6,509 bases of DNA, from positions 1-6,509 of the forward strand of contig CANGVB010000213.1 in the NCBI GenBank assembly GCA_947456995.1, read 5' to 3'. Origin of the DNA: Bryobacteraceae bacterium. Its GTDB lineage: Bacteria > Acidobacteriota > Terriglobia > Bryobacterales > Bryobacteraceae. A program made the translations under genes and the position numbers. This document shows positions 1 through 5,232 of this stretch, piece by piece (within the stretch, counting starts at the first letter, position 1; the number at the start of each line of letters is the position of its first letter). The notes under the pieces were generated by a model. That model was not told the origin of the DNA, did not search any database, and saw nothing but the letters and a program-made list of their open reading frames with translations.

Positions 1-285
1 GAACGCGAACGCATTGAAGAGTGGGAGTTTATCTACGATTTCGGTAAAGATCGTGGGGGCAGGCCAGGCACCAACTCACAGAGCCAACAGGGAAACCTGC
101 CGAATGGTATCAACCCGCAACAAGGTTTCGGCCAGCAGGGCGGTGGGTTTGGGCAACAGGGCGGGGGCTTTGGCCAGCAAGGCGGATTTGGCCAACAGGG
201 TGGTGGATTCGGTCAACAAGGGCAAGGTGGCTTCGGTCAGCAGCAACCACAGCAACCCGGCGGGCGCGGGCGCACCAGAAACTAG
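1..285 (+). CDS. 3' end of a protein with a Gly/Phe/Gln-rich FGQQ-repeat tail; possibly pseudopilin-like (partial)
   Basis: The reading frame is open from base 1 and ends at TAG 283-285, giving the last 94 residues; the start lies outside the window. The visible part opens with an acidic/aromatic stretch (ERERIEEWEFIYDFGKDRGG), followed by a low-complexity tail from about residue 41 with six FGQQ units (residues 43-46, 50-53, 57-60, 63-66, 70-73, 78-81) separated by Gly, then QQPQQP and a basic end, RGRTRN. The segment EWEFIYD followed by a Gly/Gln/Asn-rich tail reminds me of the C-termini of acidobacterial type II secretion/pseudopilin-like proteins, but the diagnostic N-terminal prepilin helix is missing, so this is a weak guess. 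The tail looks intrinsically disordered. The stop codon overlaps that of the convergent regulator gene. Coding status is supported by six synonymously different codon versions of the same FGQQ unit. Confidence 0.75.
   Translation, partial: ERERIEEWEFIYDFGKDRGGRPGTNSQSQQGNLPNGINPQQGFGQQGGGFGQQGGGFGQQGGFGQQGGGFGQQGQGGFGQQQPQQPGGRGRTRN
124..243 (+). repeat. Degenerate tandem repeat encoding six FGQQ(G)n units
   Basis: Six copies of a 12-base unit encoding Phe-Gly-Gln-Gln occur, spaced by two to five other codons, mostly Gly. Each DNA copy uses a different combination of synonymous codons (for example ttcggccagcag, tttgggcaacag, ttcggtcaacaa). The repeat is therefore conserved at protein level and diverged at DNA level, which argues against very recent slippage. 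It lies in the C-terminal tail of the partial plus-strand gene. Confidence 0.8.
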
Positions 286-830
286 AGCGCGACGTATCCG
301 CGGCGAATTCCCTGCGTTACAGCTTCGGTGCGCGAACCCGCATTTAGCTTCGTCATCAGCGAGCTCACATGAAATTTCACAGTATGTTCGGTGATGCTCA
401 AGCGCCAGGCGATTTCTTTGTTCCCAACGCCTTCGGCAAGCAATCGCAAAACCTCACGCTCCCGATTTGTCAGAGCCGAGTCCGAGAATGCTGGCGCAGG
501 GCTAGGCCAGGAGTCCATCTCCTGGGCTGGAAATACCATCAAGCCAGCAGCGGCAGCCTCTAGCGCTGCTCGTATCTCAATCGGGCTGGCATTGGGTGGC
601 AAAGCCCCCCTGGCACCCTGACGCACCATCGTTGAAGGCGAATGCTCCGTGAGCAACACAACCGGCAAGGGCGGCGGCTCGTTGTCAATCTCATCGAAGT
701 GGCGATCCGACAACAATACATCGGCAATCTCTCCTGACTTCGCCATCTGAAAACCAACCTGCTGCTCGAGCAAAGTACGCAGCCCCGCTTCAACAACGGG
801 ACTTGAAGCATCGATTCGTACACGTGTCAT
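282..830 (-). CDS. LuxR/NarL-type response-regulator-like transcription factor with degenerate receiver
   Basis: This 182-residue protein has a receiver-like N-terminal region (about 1-100) and a C-terminal LuxR/GerE helix-turn-helix (about 118-180). The latter carries the family pattern LTNREREVLRLLAEG, then NKEIAWRLSITEHTVKFHV at 137-155 with the recognition helix near 148-160, so DNA binding is well supported. The receiver is atypical. The acidic pair normally after strand 1 is replaced by Ala/Ser (A8, S9), and the conserved Lys in the usual GxxxYLxK region is Pro (P78 or P79). Asp42 sits about where the phosphoacceptor Asp should be, and Thr61 is kept. At 182 residues it is shorter than usual NarL-type regulators (about 210). 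The ATG overlaps the upstream gene's TGA (ATGA, 830-827), and GGGAGG lies 14 bases upstream, so expression is probably translationally coupled. It is the last gene of a three-gene operon. Phosphorylation-independent action is an inference. Confidence 0.88.
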   Translation of the reverse strand: MTRVRIDASSPVVEAGLRTLLEQQVGFQMAKSGEIADVLLSDRHFDEIDNEPPPLPVVLLTEHSPSTMVRQGARGALPPNASPIEIRAALEAAAAGLMVFPAQEMDSWPSPAPAFSDSALTNREREVLRLLAEGVGNKEIAWRLSITEHTVKFHVSSLMTKLNAGSRTEAVTQGIRRGYVAL

Positions 831-1033
831 GCTGCTGCCGATAGCCTCCCTTCGATTCCAGACTCAGTTGAAACCACAAGACCGTCAGCGGACGAATCAG
901 CCTTGCTGTATTTAACAAGTATCGCTTCGCCCAGAACTTTCGATGCGATTTCAGGCAGATTCGTGGACATACATCTTTCGATGCTCAATTCGTCAACAAG
1001 TTTCCAGGAGACTGCATCTGTTCGCGCGCTCAA
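827..1033 (-). CDS. Small unrecognised protein (68 aa), TTG start, middle gene of operon
   Basis: I do not recognise this 68-residue protein. It is soluble-looking, with no signal peptide or membrane segment, one Cys (C21), an amphipathic central stretch (PEIASKVLGEAILVKY, about 26-41) and a Ser/Ala/Gly-rich C-terminus. The start chosen is TTG at 1033-1031. It overlaps the TGA of the HtrA-like gene (TTGA) and has a strong GGAGGG Shine-Dalgarno four bases upstream. The next in-frame ATG, at 970, would give a 47-residue protein and has only a weak ribosome site. The gene's own TGA overlaps the ATG of the LuxR-type gene by four bases. Exact nesting between two confident genes with coupled junctions on both sides is the main evidence that it is real. 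It could be an adaptor or a specificity factor for either neighbour, but nothing in the sequence proves that. Confidence 0.68.
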   Translation of the reverse strand: MSARTDAVSWKLVDELSIERCMSTNLPEIASKVLGEAILVKYSKADSSADGLVVSTESGIEGRLSAAA

Positions 1034-1914
1034 GCAGCCCTCCGGCCGGTTGGCCGCCGTCCAACCTCAATTTGAAGCTCCATCTCACGGCCAGCACGGG
1101 AGATCAGTATGGCAATTTGTTGGCCGATATGAGGCGGCTCGAGAAATTCCTGGATACAGCCAAAGTCTGTAGCGCGCTGCCCCCCAATAGCAAGGATTAC
1201 ATCCCCCACCATCAACTGAGCCAAAGCCGAAGGGGAATCGGGTTCCACATTCAAAACGATCATGCCAGCCGGCTGTGGAACGGGCTGAAGGCCAACCCCA
1301 AGGTACCCACGCCCCAGTTCGCCATGTGCGGCAATCGTCTCGACAAAAAGATGCAGATTGGAGGAAGGAATCACAACCGCCATCCCTCGCGCCAGCCCCG
1401 TGCTGATCATGCCCAGCAGAGACCCATCGGCTCGTAGAGCCAATCCGCCGGAGATTCCGGGATAGATCGCCAAATCGAGCTTGATGAAATGATCGAGTTT
1501 GCCTCCCTTCCAGGTTCGCCATGTGCCGGATAAGGAACTGAGCATCCCTAGCGAGGCATTTGGCCCGGTCTCGGGCGAGCGGGAAATTCCGATAATCAGC
1601 TCACCAAGGGTGGCACTGCCTGCAAGAGGCAAGACTGGCGCGTCAAGAAAGGGTTTCTGCAGTTGAAGCAAGGCGAGGTCCCCACTGGGGTCGCGGCCGA
1701 GGAGGGAAGCGGCCGCAACCTCACCATTGGGGAGGAGAACTTGGAAGTCCTCATCTTGTTCGACGCCAGGATCCACGGTTAGGATGCGCGTGCTATCAAC
1801 TAATATTCCACTCTGGTAGCCATTCTTGCGGGCTGAGACGGCGACCACTGATTGGGCGGCTACGCCAACGGTCTCTGCAAGCGCCTGGCTGACTTCGATT
1901 AATGGATTCTGCAT
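1030..1914 (-). CDS. HtrA/DegP-like trypsin-fold protein with PDZ domain, catalytic His missing, no signal peptide
   Basis: This 294-residue protein has an S1C trypsin-like fold (about 15-197) and one PDZ domain (about 202-286, opening GYLGVGLQPV, with VGDVILAIGGQ at 236-246). Family motifs are visible: Asp79 in DPSGDLALLQL matches the catalytic Asp, and Ser155 in YPGISGGLALRADGS matches the nucleophile in GNSGG. The His position, normally in ILTNNHVV or TAEHT, reads ILTVDPGV (44-51), so His is replaced, most likely by Pro49. It is therefore predicted to be proteolytically dead or strongly impaired, perhaps a PDZ-based binding or sensor protein. The N-terminus (MQNPLIEVSQALAETV) carries no signal peptide or membrane anchor, unlike classical HtrA/DegP, so a cytosolic location is inferred. 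The ATG is preceded by AGGA at a 10-base spacing. It is first in an operon with the 68-residue protein and the LuxR-type regulator. Confidence 0.87.
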   Translation of the reverse strand: MQNPLIEVSQALAETVGVAAQSVVAVSARKNGYQSGILVDSTRILTVDPGVEQDEDFQVLLPNGEVAAASLLGRDPSGDLALLQLQKPFLDAPVLPLAGSATLGELIIGISRSPETGPNASLGMLSSLSGTWRTWKGGKLDHFIKLDLAIYPGISGGLALRADGSLLGMISTGLARGMAVVIPSSNLHLFVETIAAHGELGRGYLGVGLQPVPQPAGMIVLNVEPDSPSALAQLMVGDVILAIGGQRATDFGCIQEFLEPPHIGQQIAILISRAGREMELQIEVGRRPTGRRAA

Positions 1915-2036
1915 TTTACTGATGTCCTAGGCTTCCAGAATGCCTTCTCCCGTGCAAAAAAACTACCCTCAAACGGCTAGTAAGCCTCCTGCCCGATTGG
2001 CTAGGGCCTTGCAGGGTCGTTTACACTGGAGAAGGA
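1915..2036. promoter_or_regulatory. Divergent intergenic region between the minus-strand regulatory operon and the membrane-protein operon
   Basis: This 122-bp spacer separates two divergently read operons and should contain promoters for both. I found no convincing -35/-10 pair in either direction. Visible elements are an AGGA ribosome site for the minus-strand gene (complement of 1925-1928), GGAG at 2028-2031 for the plus-strand gene, a run of seven A (1955-1961), and two direct GGCTAG hexamers at 1975-1980 and 1999-2004. The assignment rests on gene orientation, not on a recognised motif. Confidence 0.4.
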
Positions 2037-2456
2037 ATGACGACTGAAGTTAAGAAAGACATTGCCGCGGTTGAGCCAGCCCAAAGCTGGTTTCTCCCCG
2101 TGCTGCTCACCTGGGTAGCTCCCGGGGCGGGCTATTTTCTATTGAAAAGCCCCGAGCGCGGTGCGGCCATGGCAACCATGTCGATTGTGATGTTCATCGT
2201 AGGCTTGCTGATGCGGGGCGCTTTCTTTGAAGCCCAGACAGGAGACCTTCTGACCACCGTGATTTATTGCGGCGGTTGGATCGCAAACCTTGCCAACGGC
2301 AGTCTTTACTTTTTGGCTAAAGCCTTCGGCTACAACTCGCCCGACGTAGCGGGCCATGTGGTGGACTATGGCACGAAATTTTTGGTCGGCTCCGGCTTGA
2401 TTAATATTCTGGCCATGGTGGACGTTTTCGAAATCGCAACGCGAAAGAAGAGCTAG
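2037..2456 (+). CDS. Small integral membrane protein, DUF6677-like
   Basis: This 139-residue protein has about four hydrophobic segments, near residues 18-35, 43-60, 74-95 and 113-131. The motif LTWVAPGAGYFLLKSPERGA (24-43), a Pro-Gly-Ala-Gly turn in the first helix followed by a short basic loop, resembles the small membrane family DUF6677 that I associate with Acidobacteriota. I cannot confirm this without a profile search. The function is unknown. Gly/aromatic-rich helices and a basic C-terminus (TRKKS) suggest an inner-membrane protein with its tail in the cytoplasm. The start is supported by GGAG (2028-2031) five bases upstream of the ATG. It is first of three closely spaced plus-strand genes; the next begins 12 bases after its TAG, and its ribosome site overlaps that stop. 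Confidence 0.82.
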   Translation: MTTEVKKDIAAVEPAQSWFLPVLLTWVAPGAGYFLLKSPERGAAMATMSIVMFIVGLLMRGAFFEAQTGDLLTTVIYCGGWIANLANGSLYFLAKAFGYNSPDVAGHVVDYGTKFLVGSGLINILAMVDVFEIATRKKS

Positions 2457-2468
2457 GAGAAATCGACA

Positions 2469-2654
2469 ATGCCCAAGATGGCTTTATCTCACTTTGAAAT
2501 GGCGATTCTTTTTTCGCTGCTCACCAGCGTTGCGCTTGGAATCACCGGCAAAACCGGACGCCAGGAACAAATTCGCTACGCGGCCTATTGCTTCGGTTCT
2601 TTTGTCCTGGCCCTTTTCGGCTTGGGCTGGTTAATGTACTTCGGCCACCGATAA
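2469..2654 (+). CDS. Small two-helix membrane protein (61 aa)
   Basis: This 61-residue protein has two predicted transmembrane helices (about 9-26 and 37-57) joined by a short charged loop (GKTGRQEQIR, 27-36), which gives a helical hairpin. The start ATG has AGGAGA (2455-2460) eight bases upstream, and that site overlaps the stop of the preceding gene. A second in-frame ATG lies three codons in (2478), so the exact start may shift slightly. It seems always to accompany the DUF6677-like protein in acidobacterial genomes as far as I recall, but I cannot check this here. The two may form one membrane complex; the function is unknown. Its TAA overlaps the ribosome site of the next gene, which indicates tight co-translation. 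Confidence 0.75.
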   Translation: MPKMALSHFEMAILFSLLTSVALGITGKTGRQEQIRYAAYCFGSFVLALFGLGWLMYFGHR

Positions 2655-2667
2655 GGAGACTTGCCTT

Positions 2668-2976
2668 ATGAGGATTTTCCTCGCCTTCGCACTTTGCGCT
2701 TCATCCTGGGCGCAAGAGACCCCGTCAGAGCTCAAGCTGCCGGAGAACTTCCTTCGATTTGACATCAGCAAGCTTCGGTCTGCCGTTTCAACCATGCCAA
2801 AGCCGCAGCCTAATGCTGTAATCCCAGTCCCACAGCCAGAAACTTGTGGGCACATTCGTGTTCTGCCTGCAAAGCCGGATATGGATCCCGGCATTCAATT
2901 GCCTTCGAGAATTTATATCCAGAGCCGCATGCCGATACTCAAAGGCATGCCCGCCTGTGAGACACACCAGCGATAG
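2668..2976 (+). CDS. Small secreted Pro-rich protein of unknown function (102 aa)
   Basis: I do not recognise this protein. It begins with a short Sec-type signal peptide (MRIFLAFALCASSWAQ, cleavage probably after the Ala-Gln at about 15-16). The mature part is about 86 residues, rich in Pro (PKPQPNAVIPVPQPE, 44-58), with two Cys (C60 in ETCGHIRVLP, and C97) that could form a disulfide in the periplasm. The start ATG has AAGGAG (2653-2658) nine bases upstream, overlapping the preceding stop, so it is probably third in the operon with the two membrane proteins. Its TAG (2974-2976) directly abuts the stop of the convergent gene. A reverse-strand frame inside it lacks comparable signals. A periplasmic partner of the two membrane proteins is a plausible but unproven role. 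Confidence 0.72.
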   Translation: MRIFLAFALCASSWAQETPSELKLPENFLRFDISKLRSAVSTMPKPQPNAVIPVPQPETCGHIRVLPAKPDMDPGIQLPSRIYIQSRMPILKGMPACETHQR

Positions 2977-3834
2977 CTAAGGCTTCCCTGCCCCACCTTT
3001 GGGCATCTGAGTCACTTTCTCACCCACCTTTTGATAAGCCCCCAGCTTGGAATCAGCTAGATCTGGCCTCCTCACGCTAATCGACTCAATTACCGTGTTC
3101 CCGGGTCCAGGTCGAGATGTCACCATCTGCTGCTCACGAAGCTTCAACGGACCATCAGCAGAACGCCCAGGAGCAGCAACACCATAAATCGTGATTTCGC
3201 TGGTGGAGCTTCCATCAGAATTGAGGGCATCGATCTTGATCTTTTGCCCGGTCAACTCCATCTTTCCGGTAGGCGCATTCCGAAACTCCTGCGTCACTTC
3301 TTTGACTCCTTTACCCTCTGGAGCTTTCTCAATCAATTCACGCACAGCCTCTACAAATTTCCCGCTCTGATCGAGTACATATGTAGAACGATTTGTTTGC
3401 TGCTTCCCATAAGCCGAGGTGGTTTCACTGGCAGTCTTCTCGACTGCAGCAAATGCACCATTCACCGTCGGACGCTCAACAACAGTAATTGTCTTTGTCT
3501 GGCCGCTCTGCTGCTGCGTAGTCACGACTGCACGCTCAGTTGCGGCCAGCCGTCCATTTAAATCGCTCTGATAAGTCGTGGTTTCAACGATGGTCGCGCC
3601 ATCGGGCCCCTGCTTCTCGACGACACGCAATTTCTCAGGCGGCAGTTTGTTGCCATTGGCATCACGGCGCTCAACAATTTCTTCGCTGATACGCCCATTG
3701 GGGCCTTCTTCCAGCACCCTGCGCTCCCGCTTTTCTTCAGGGGCTGGCAGCAGGACGCGGCGTCCATCCACGTCATAAACGTAAATCTGGGCGAGCATCG
3801 ATGAACTCAGGAAAATCAGGCTAAAGTACCGCAT
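2977..3834 (-). CDS. Secreted repeat-containing protein, probably periplasmic, unknown function
   Basis: This 285-residue protein starts with a Sec signal peptide (MRYFSLIFLSSSMLAQ, then IYVYDVDGRRV). The rest is Thr/Glu/Gly-rich and hydrophilic, with no Cys and no membrane segment. It is built of weakly related units of about 30-37 residues. Units begin near residues 87 (TYQSDLNGRL), 117 (TVVERPTVNGAF), 151 (TYVLDQSGKF), 181 (TQEFRNAPTGKM), 215 (TIYGVAAPG) and 252 (ISVRRPDL). Most contain a beta-strand-like start, a D/N/P-x-G turn and an acidic second strand, so a beta-rich elongated fold is likely. I do not recognise a domain. No clear Shine-Dalgarno precedes the ATG; the next Met (residue 13) would destroy the signal peptide, so I keep this start. 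It is a single gene, divergent from miaB and convergent with the small-membrane-protein operon. Confidence 0.8.
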   Translation of the reverse strand: MRYFSLIFLSSSMLAQIYVYDVDGRRVLLPAPEEKRERRVLEEGPNGRISEEIVERRDANGNKLPPEKLRVVEKQGPDGATIVETTTYQSDLNGRLAATERAVVTTQQQSGQTKTITVVERPTVNGAFAAVEKTASETTSAYGKQQTNRSTYVLDQSGKFVEAVRELIEKAPEGKGVKEVTQEFRNAPTGKMELTGQKIKIDALNSDGSSTSEITIYGVAAPGRSADGPLKLREQQMVTSRPGPGNTVIESISVRRPDLADSKLGAYQKVGEKVTQMPKGGAGKP

Positions 3835-3906
3835 ACGTTTCTACGCTAAAACTATCGGCAGAATGAATCAATCTGTACAGTCCCTATAATGGAAGATGGT
3901 TCCAGC
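3835..3906. promoter_or_regulatory. Divergent intergenic region upstream of miaB and the secreted repeat protein
   Basis: This 72-bp spacer lies between divergent genes. On the plus strand it contains a perfect -10 hexamer (3885-3890) and a GGAAG (3891-3895) just after it. An 8-bp palindrome CTGTACAG lies at 3873-3880, directly upstream of the -10. For the minus strand, the only pair I see is TTGATT-17 bases-TAGCGT, a poor match. Confidence 0.45.
3885..3890 (+). promoter_or_regulatory. Candidate -10 element (TATAAT) for miaB
   Basis: The hexamer is a perfect sigma-70 TATAAT match located 17 bases before the preferred miaB ATG. No good TTGACA lies 16-18 bases upstream and no TGn extension is present. 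If used, transcription would start near 3896-3898, giving a leader of only about ten bases. That would exclude the in-frame ATG at 3889, which overlaps the hexamer. Confidence 0.4.
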
Positions 3907-5232
3907 ATGAAGAAGTTTTACATAGAGACCTTTGGTTGCCAGATGAATGTCCACGATTCCGAAAAGGTAATCGGGACACTCGAAGGCACTGGCTATTCGC
4001 AGGTTCCGACCCCGGAAGAAGCCGACCTTGTTGTCTACAACACCTGCAGCATCAGGGACAAGGCCGAACAGAAGGTCTTCGCCCGCCTCAATGAATTCAA
4101 ACGCCGCAGCAAAGACAAAGTCTTTGCCGTCATCGGCTGCGTCGCCCAGCAGGAAGGCGAAAAGATCTTTGATCGCGCCCCGCACGTCAGTCTCGTCGCC
4201 GGCTCTGCCAGCTACAACCAGTTGCCGCAAATGCTGATTCAGCTCGAAGCGGGCAACAAACGGGTAACCGGCCTGAGCCTCGATGGGGAGGAGGCTTTTG
4301 AAGTTCCTTACACCCGCCGCGACAATCCCCACAAAGCATTTCTCACCATCATCGAAGGCTGCGACAAAAGCTGCGCCTATTGCGTTGTCCCGATGACCCG
4401 AGGCCCCGAGCGCAGCCGCACCAGTGCCAGCGTTCTCGAAGAAGCCCGTATTCTCGTAAAAGACGGATACACGGAAATCACCCTGCTCGGCCAAAACGTC
4501 AACAGCTATCTCGACCCGTCATCCGATGGCCTCGACTTTGCCAGACTCTTGCGGAAGATGGGGGAAATCGATGGGCTCAAGCGCGTTCGTTTCACCACCT
4601 CTCACCCGCGAGACTTTGTAAAAGACATCGTCGACGCCGTCGACGAAAATCCTGTCCTGTGCAACCACATCCATTTGCCGGTGCAGAGCGGTTCTACCGC
4701 CGTCCTCGACCGCATGCAACGCCAGTACACCCGCGACGAGTACATGCGCCGCATCGAGTGGATGAAAAGCGCCAAACGCGACATAGCGATTACATCTGAC
4801 ATCATCGTTGGATTCCCCGGCGAAACAGAAGCAGACTTCGAACAAACCCTCCGGCTTCTCGACGAGGTTCAATACGACGGGCTGTTTGCATTCAAATACT
4901 CTCAACGCCCGAACACCCCGGCGCTTCAATACGAAGATCACATGACAGAAGACGAGAAGGGCCGCCGTCTCGCAGCCGTCCAGGAACACCAGCGGCAGAT
5001 CCAGATTCCGAACAACGCAGCATATATCGGCCGGGTGGAAGAAGTGATCGTCGACGGTTACAACAAGGCCACGCAGCAATGGCTGGGCAAGAATACCCAG
5101 AACAAAACCATCAGCTTTACTCACCCCTTGATGCCTAATAACGATCAGGGCGCCACCCTCGAAGGCCGCTACCTCAACGTACGCGTCACTCGCTCCGGCC
5201 CGGCCTCCCTGGGCGGCGAAGCCGTGATCTAG
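3907..5232 (+). CDS. miaB: tRNA-2-methylthio-N6-dimethylallyladenosine synthase MiaB
   Basis: MiaB is a radical-SAM methylthiotransferase that converts i6A to ms2i6A at position 37 of tRNAs reading UNN codons, in the cytoplasm. All three expected domains are visible in its 441 residues. The N-terminal methylthiotransferase domain has cluster-binding Cys11 (ETFGCQMN), Cys47 (YNTCSIRDKAEQK) and Cys78 (VIGCVAQQEG). The radical-SAM core has Cys152, Cys156 and Cys159 (EGCDKSCAYCVVPMTRGPE). A C-terminal TRAM domain covers about 370-441. ITSDIIVGFPGETEADFE and AFKYSQRPNTPA are typical of MiaB rather than RimO or MtaB. An in-frame ATG six codons earlier (3889) overlaps a TATAAT and has no ribosome site; I prefer 3907 because family members start MxKFYIETFGCQMN, with GGAAG 11 bases upstream. 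The length matches the family and nothing looks damaged. The bifunctional nuclease gene follows after 66 bases. Confidence 0.96.
   Translation: MKKFYIETFGCQMNVHDSEKVIGTLEGTGYSQVPTPEEADLVVYNTCSIRDKAEQKVFARLNEFKRRSKDKVFAVIGCVAQQEGEKIFDRAPHVSLVAGSASYNQLPQMLIQLEAGNKRVTGLSLDGEEAFEVPYTRRDNPHKAFLTIIEGCDKSCAYCVVPMTRGPERSRTSASVLEEARILVKDGYTEITLLGQNVNSYLDPSSDGLDFARLLRKMGEIDGLKRVRFTTSHPRDFVKDIVDAVDENPVLCNHIHLPVQSGSTAVLDRMQRQYTRDEYMRRIEWMKSAKRDIAITSDIIVGFPGETEADFEQTLRLLDEVQYDGLFAFKYSQRPNTPALQYEDHMTEDEKGRRLAAVQEHQRQIQIPNNAAYIGRVEEVIVDGYNKATQQWLGKNTQNKTISFTHPLMPNNDQGATLEGRYLNVRVTRSGPASLGGEAVI

Noticed and set aside
124..243. CRISPR-like or satellite repeat
   Set aside because: The units are 12 bases with codon-level variation and in-frame Gly spacers; this is a protein-coding repeat, with no direct repeats of 23-40 bases and no unique spacers.
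14..394. Plus-strand open frame of 126 codons in a second frame over the FGQQ repeat
   Set aside because: The +1 frame explains the synonymous pattern of the repeats and ends exactly at the convergent stop; this frame runs on into the antisense of the regulator.
943..1437. Plus-strand open frame of 164 codons
   Set aside because: It is antisense to the HtrA-like and 68-residue genes, and the translation shows no domain.
2022..2027. TACACT as a -10 element for the DUF6677-like gene
   Set aside because: It sits directly against the ribosome site at 2028, so the transcript would start after the Shine-Dalgarno; the nearest -35-like TTGGCT is 19 bases away and weak.
2926..2951. Repeated GCATGCC and the GGCATGCC palindrome
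   Set aside because: Both lie in frame in the secreted protein gene and encode Met-Pro; a short repeat of this size is expected by chance.
2989..3005. Hairpin TGCCC-7 bases-GGGCA near the convergent stops
   Set aside because: It is a 5-bp stem inside coding sequence, without a T-run in either direction.
3873..3880. CTGTACAG as a LexA/SOS box
   Set aside because: The common Gram-negative box is CTGT-8 bases-ACAG; here there is no spacer, so it does not match.
3868..4494. Long minus-strand open frame (208 codons) opposite miaB
   Set aside because: It lies fully antisense to a confident miaB with intact Cys motifs; its translation is a low-complexity Ala/Phe/Asp-rich shadow with no family motif.
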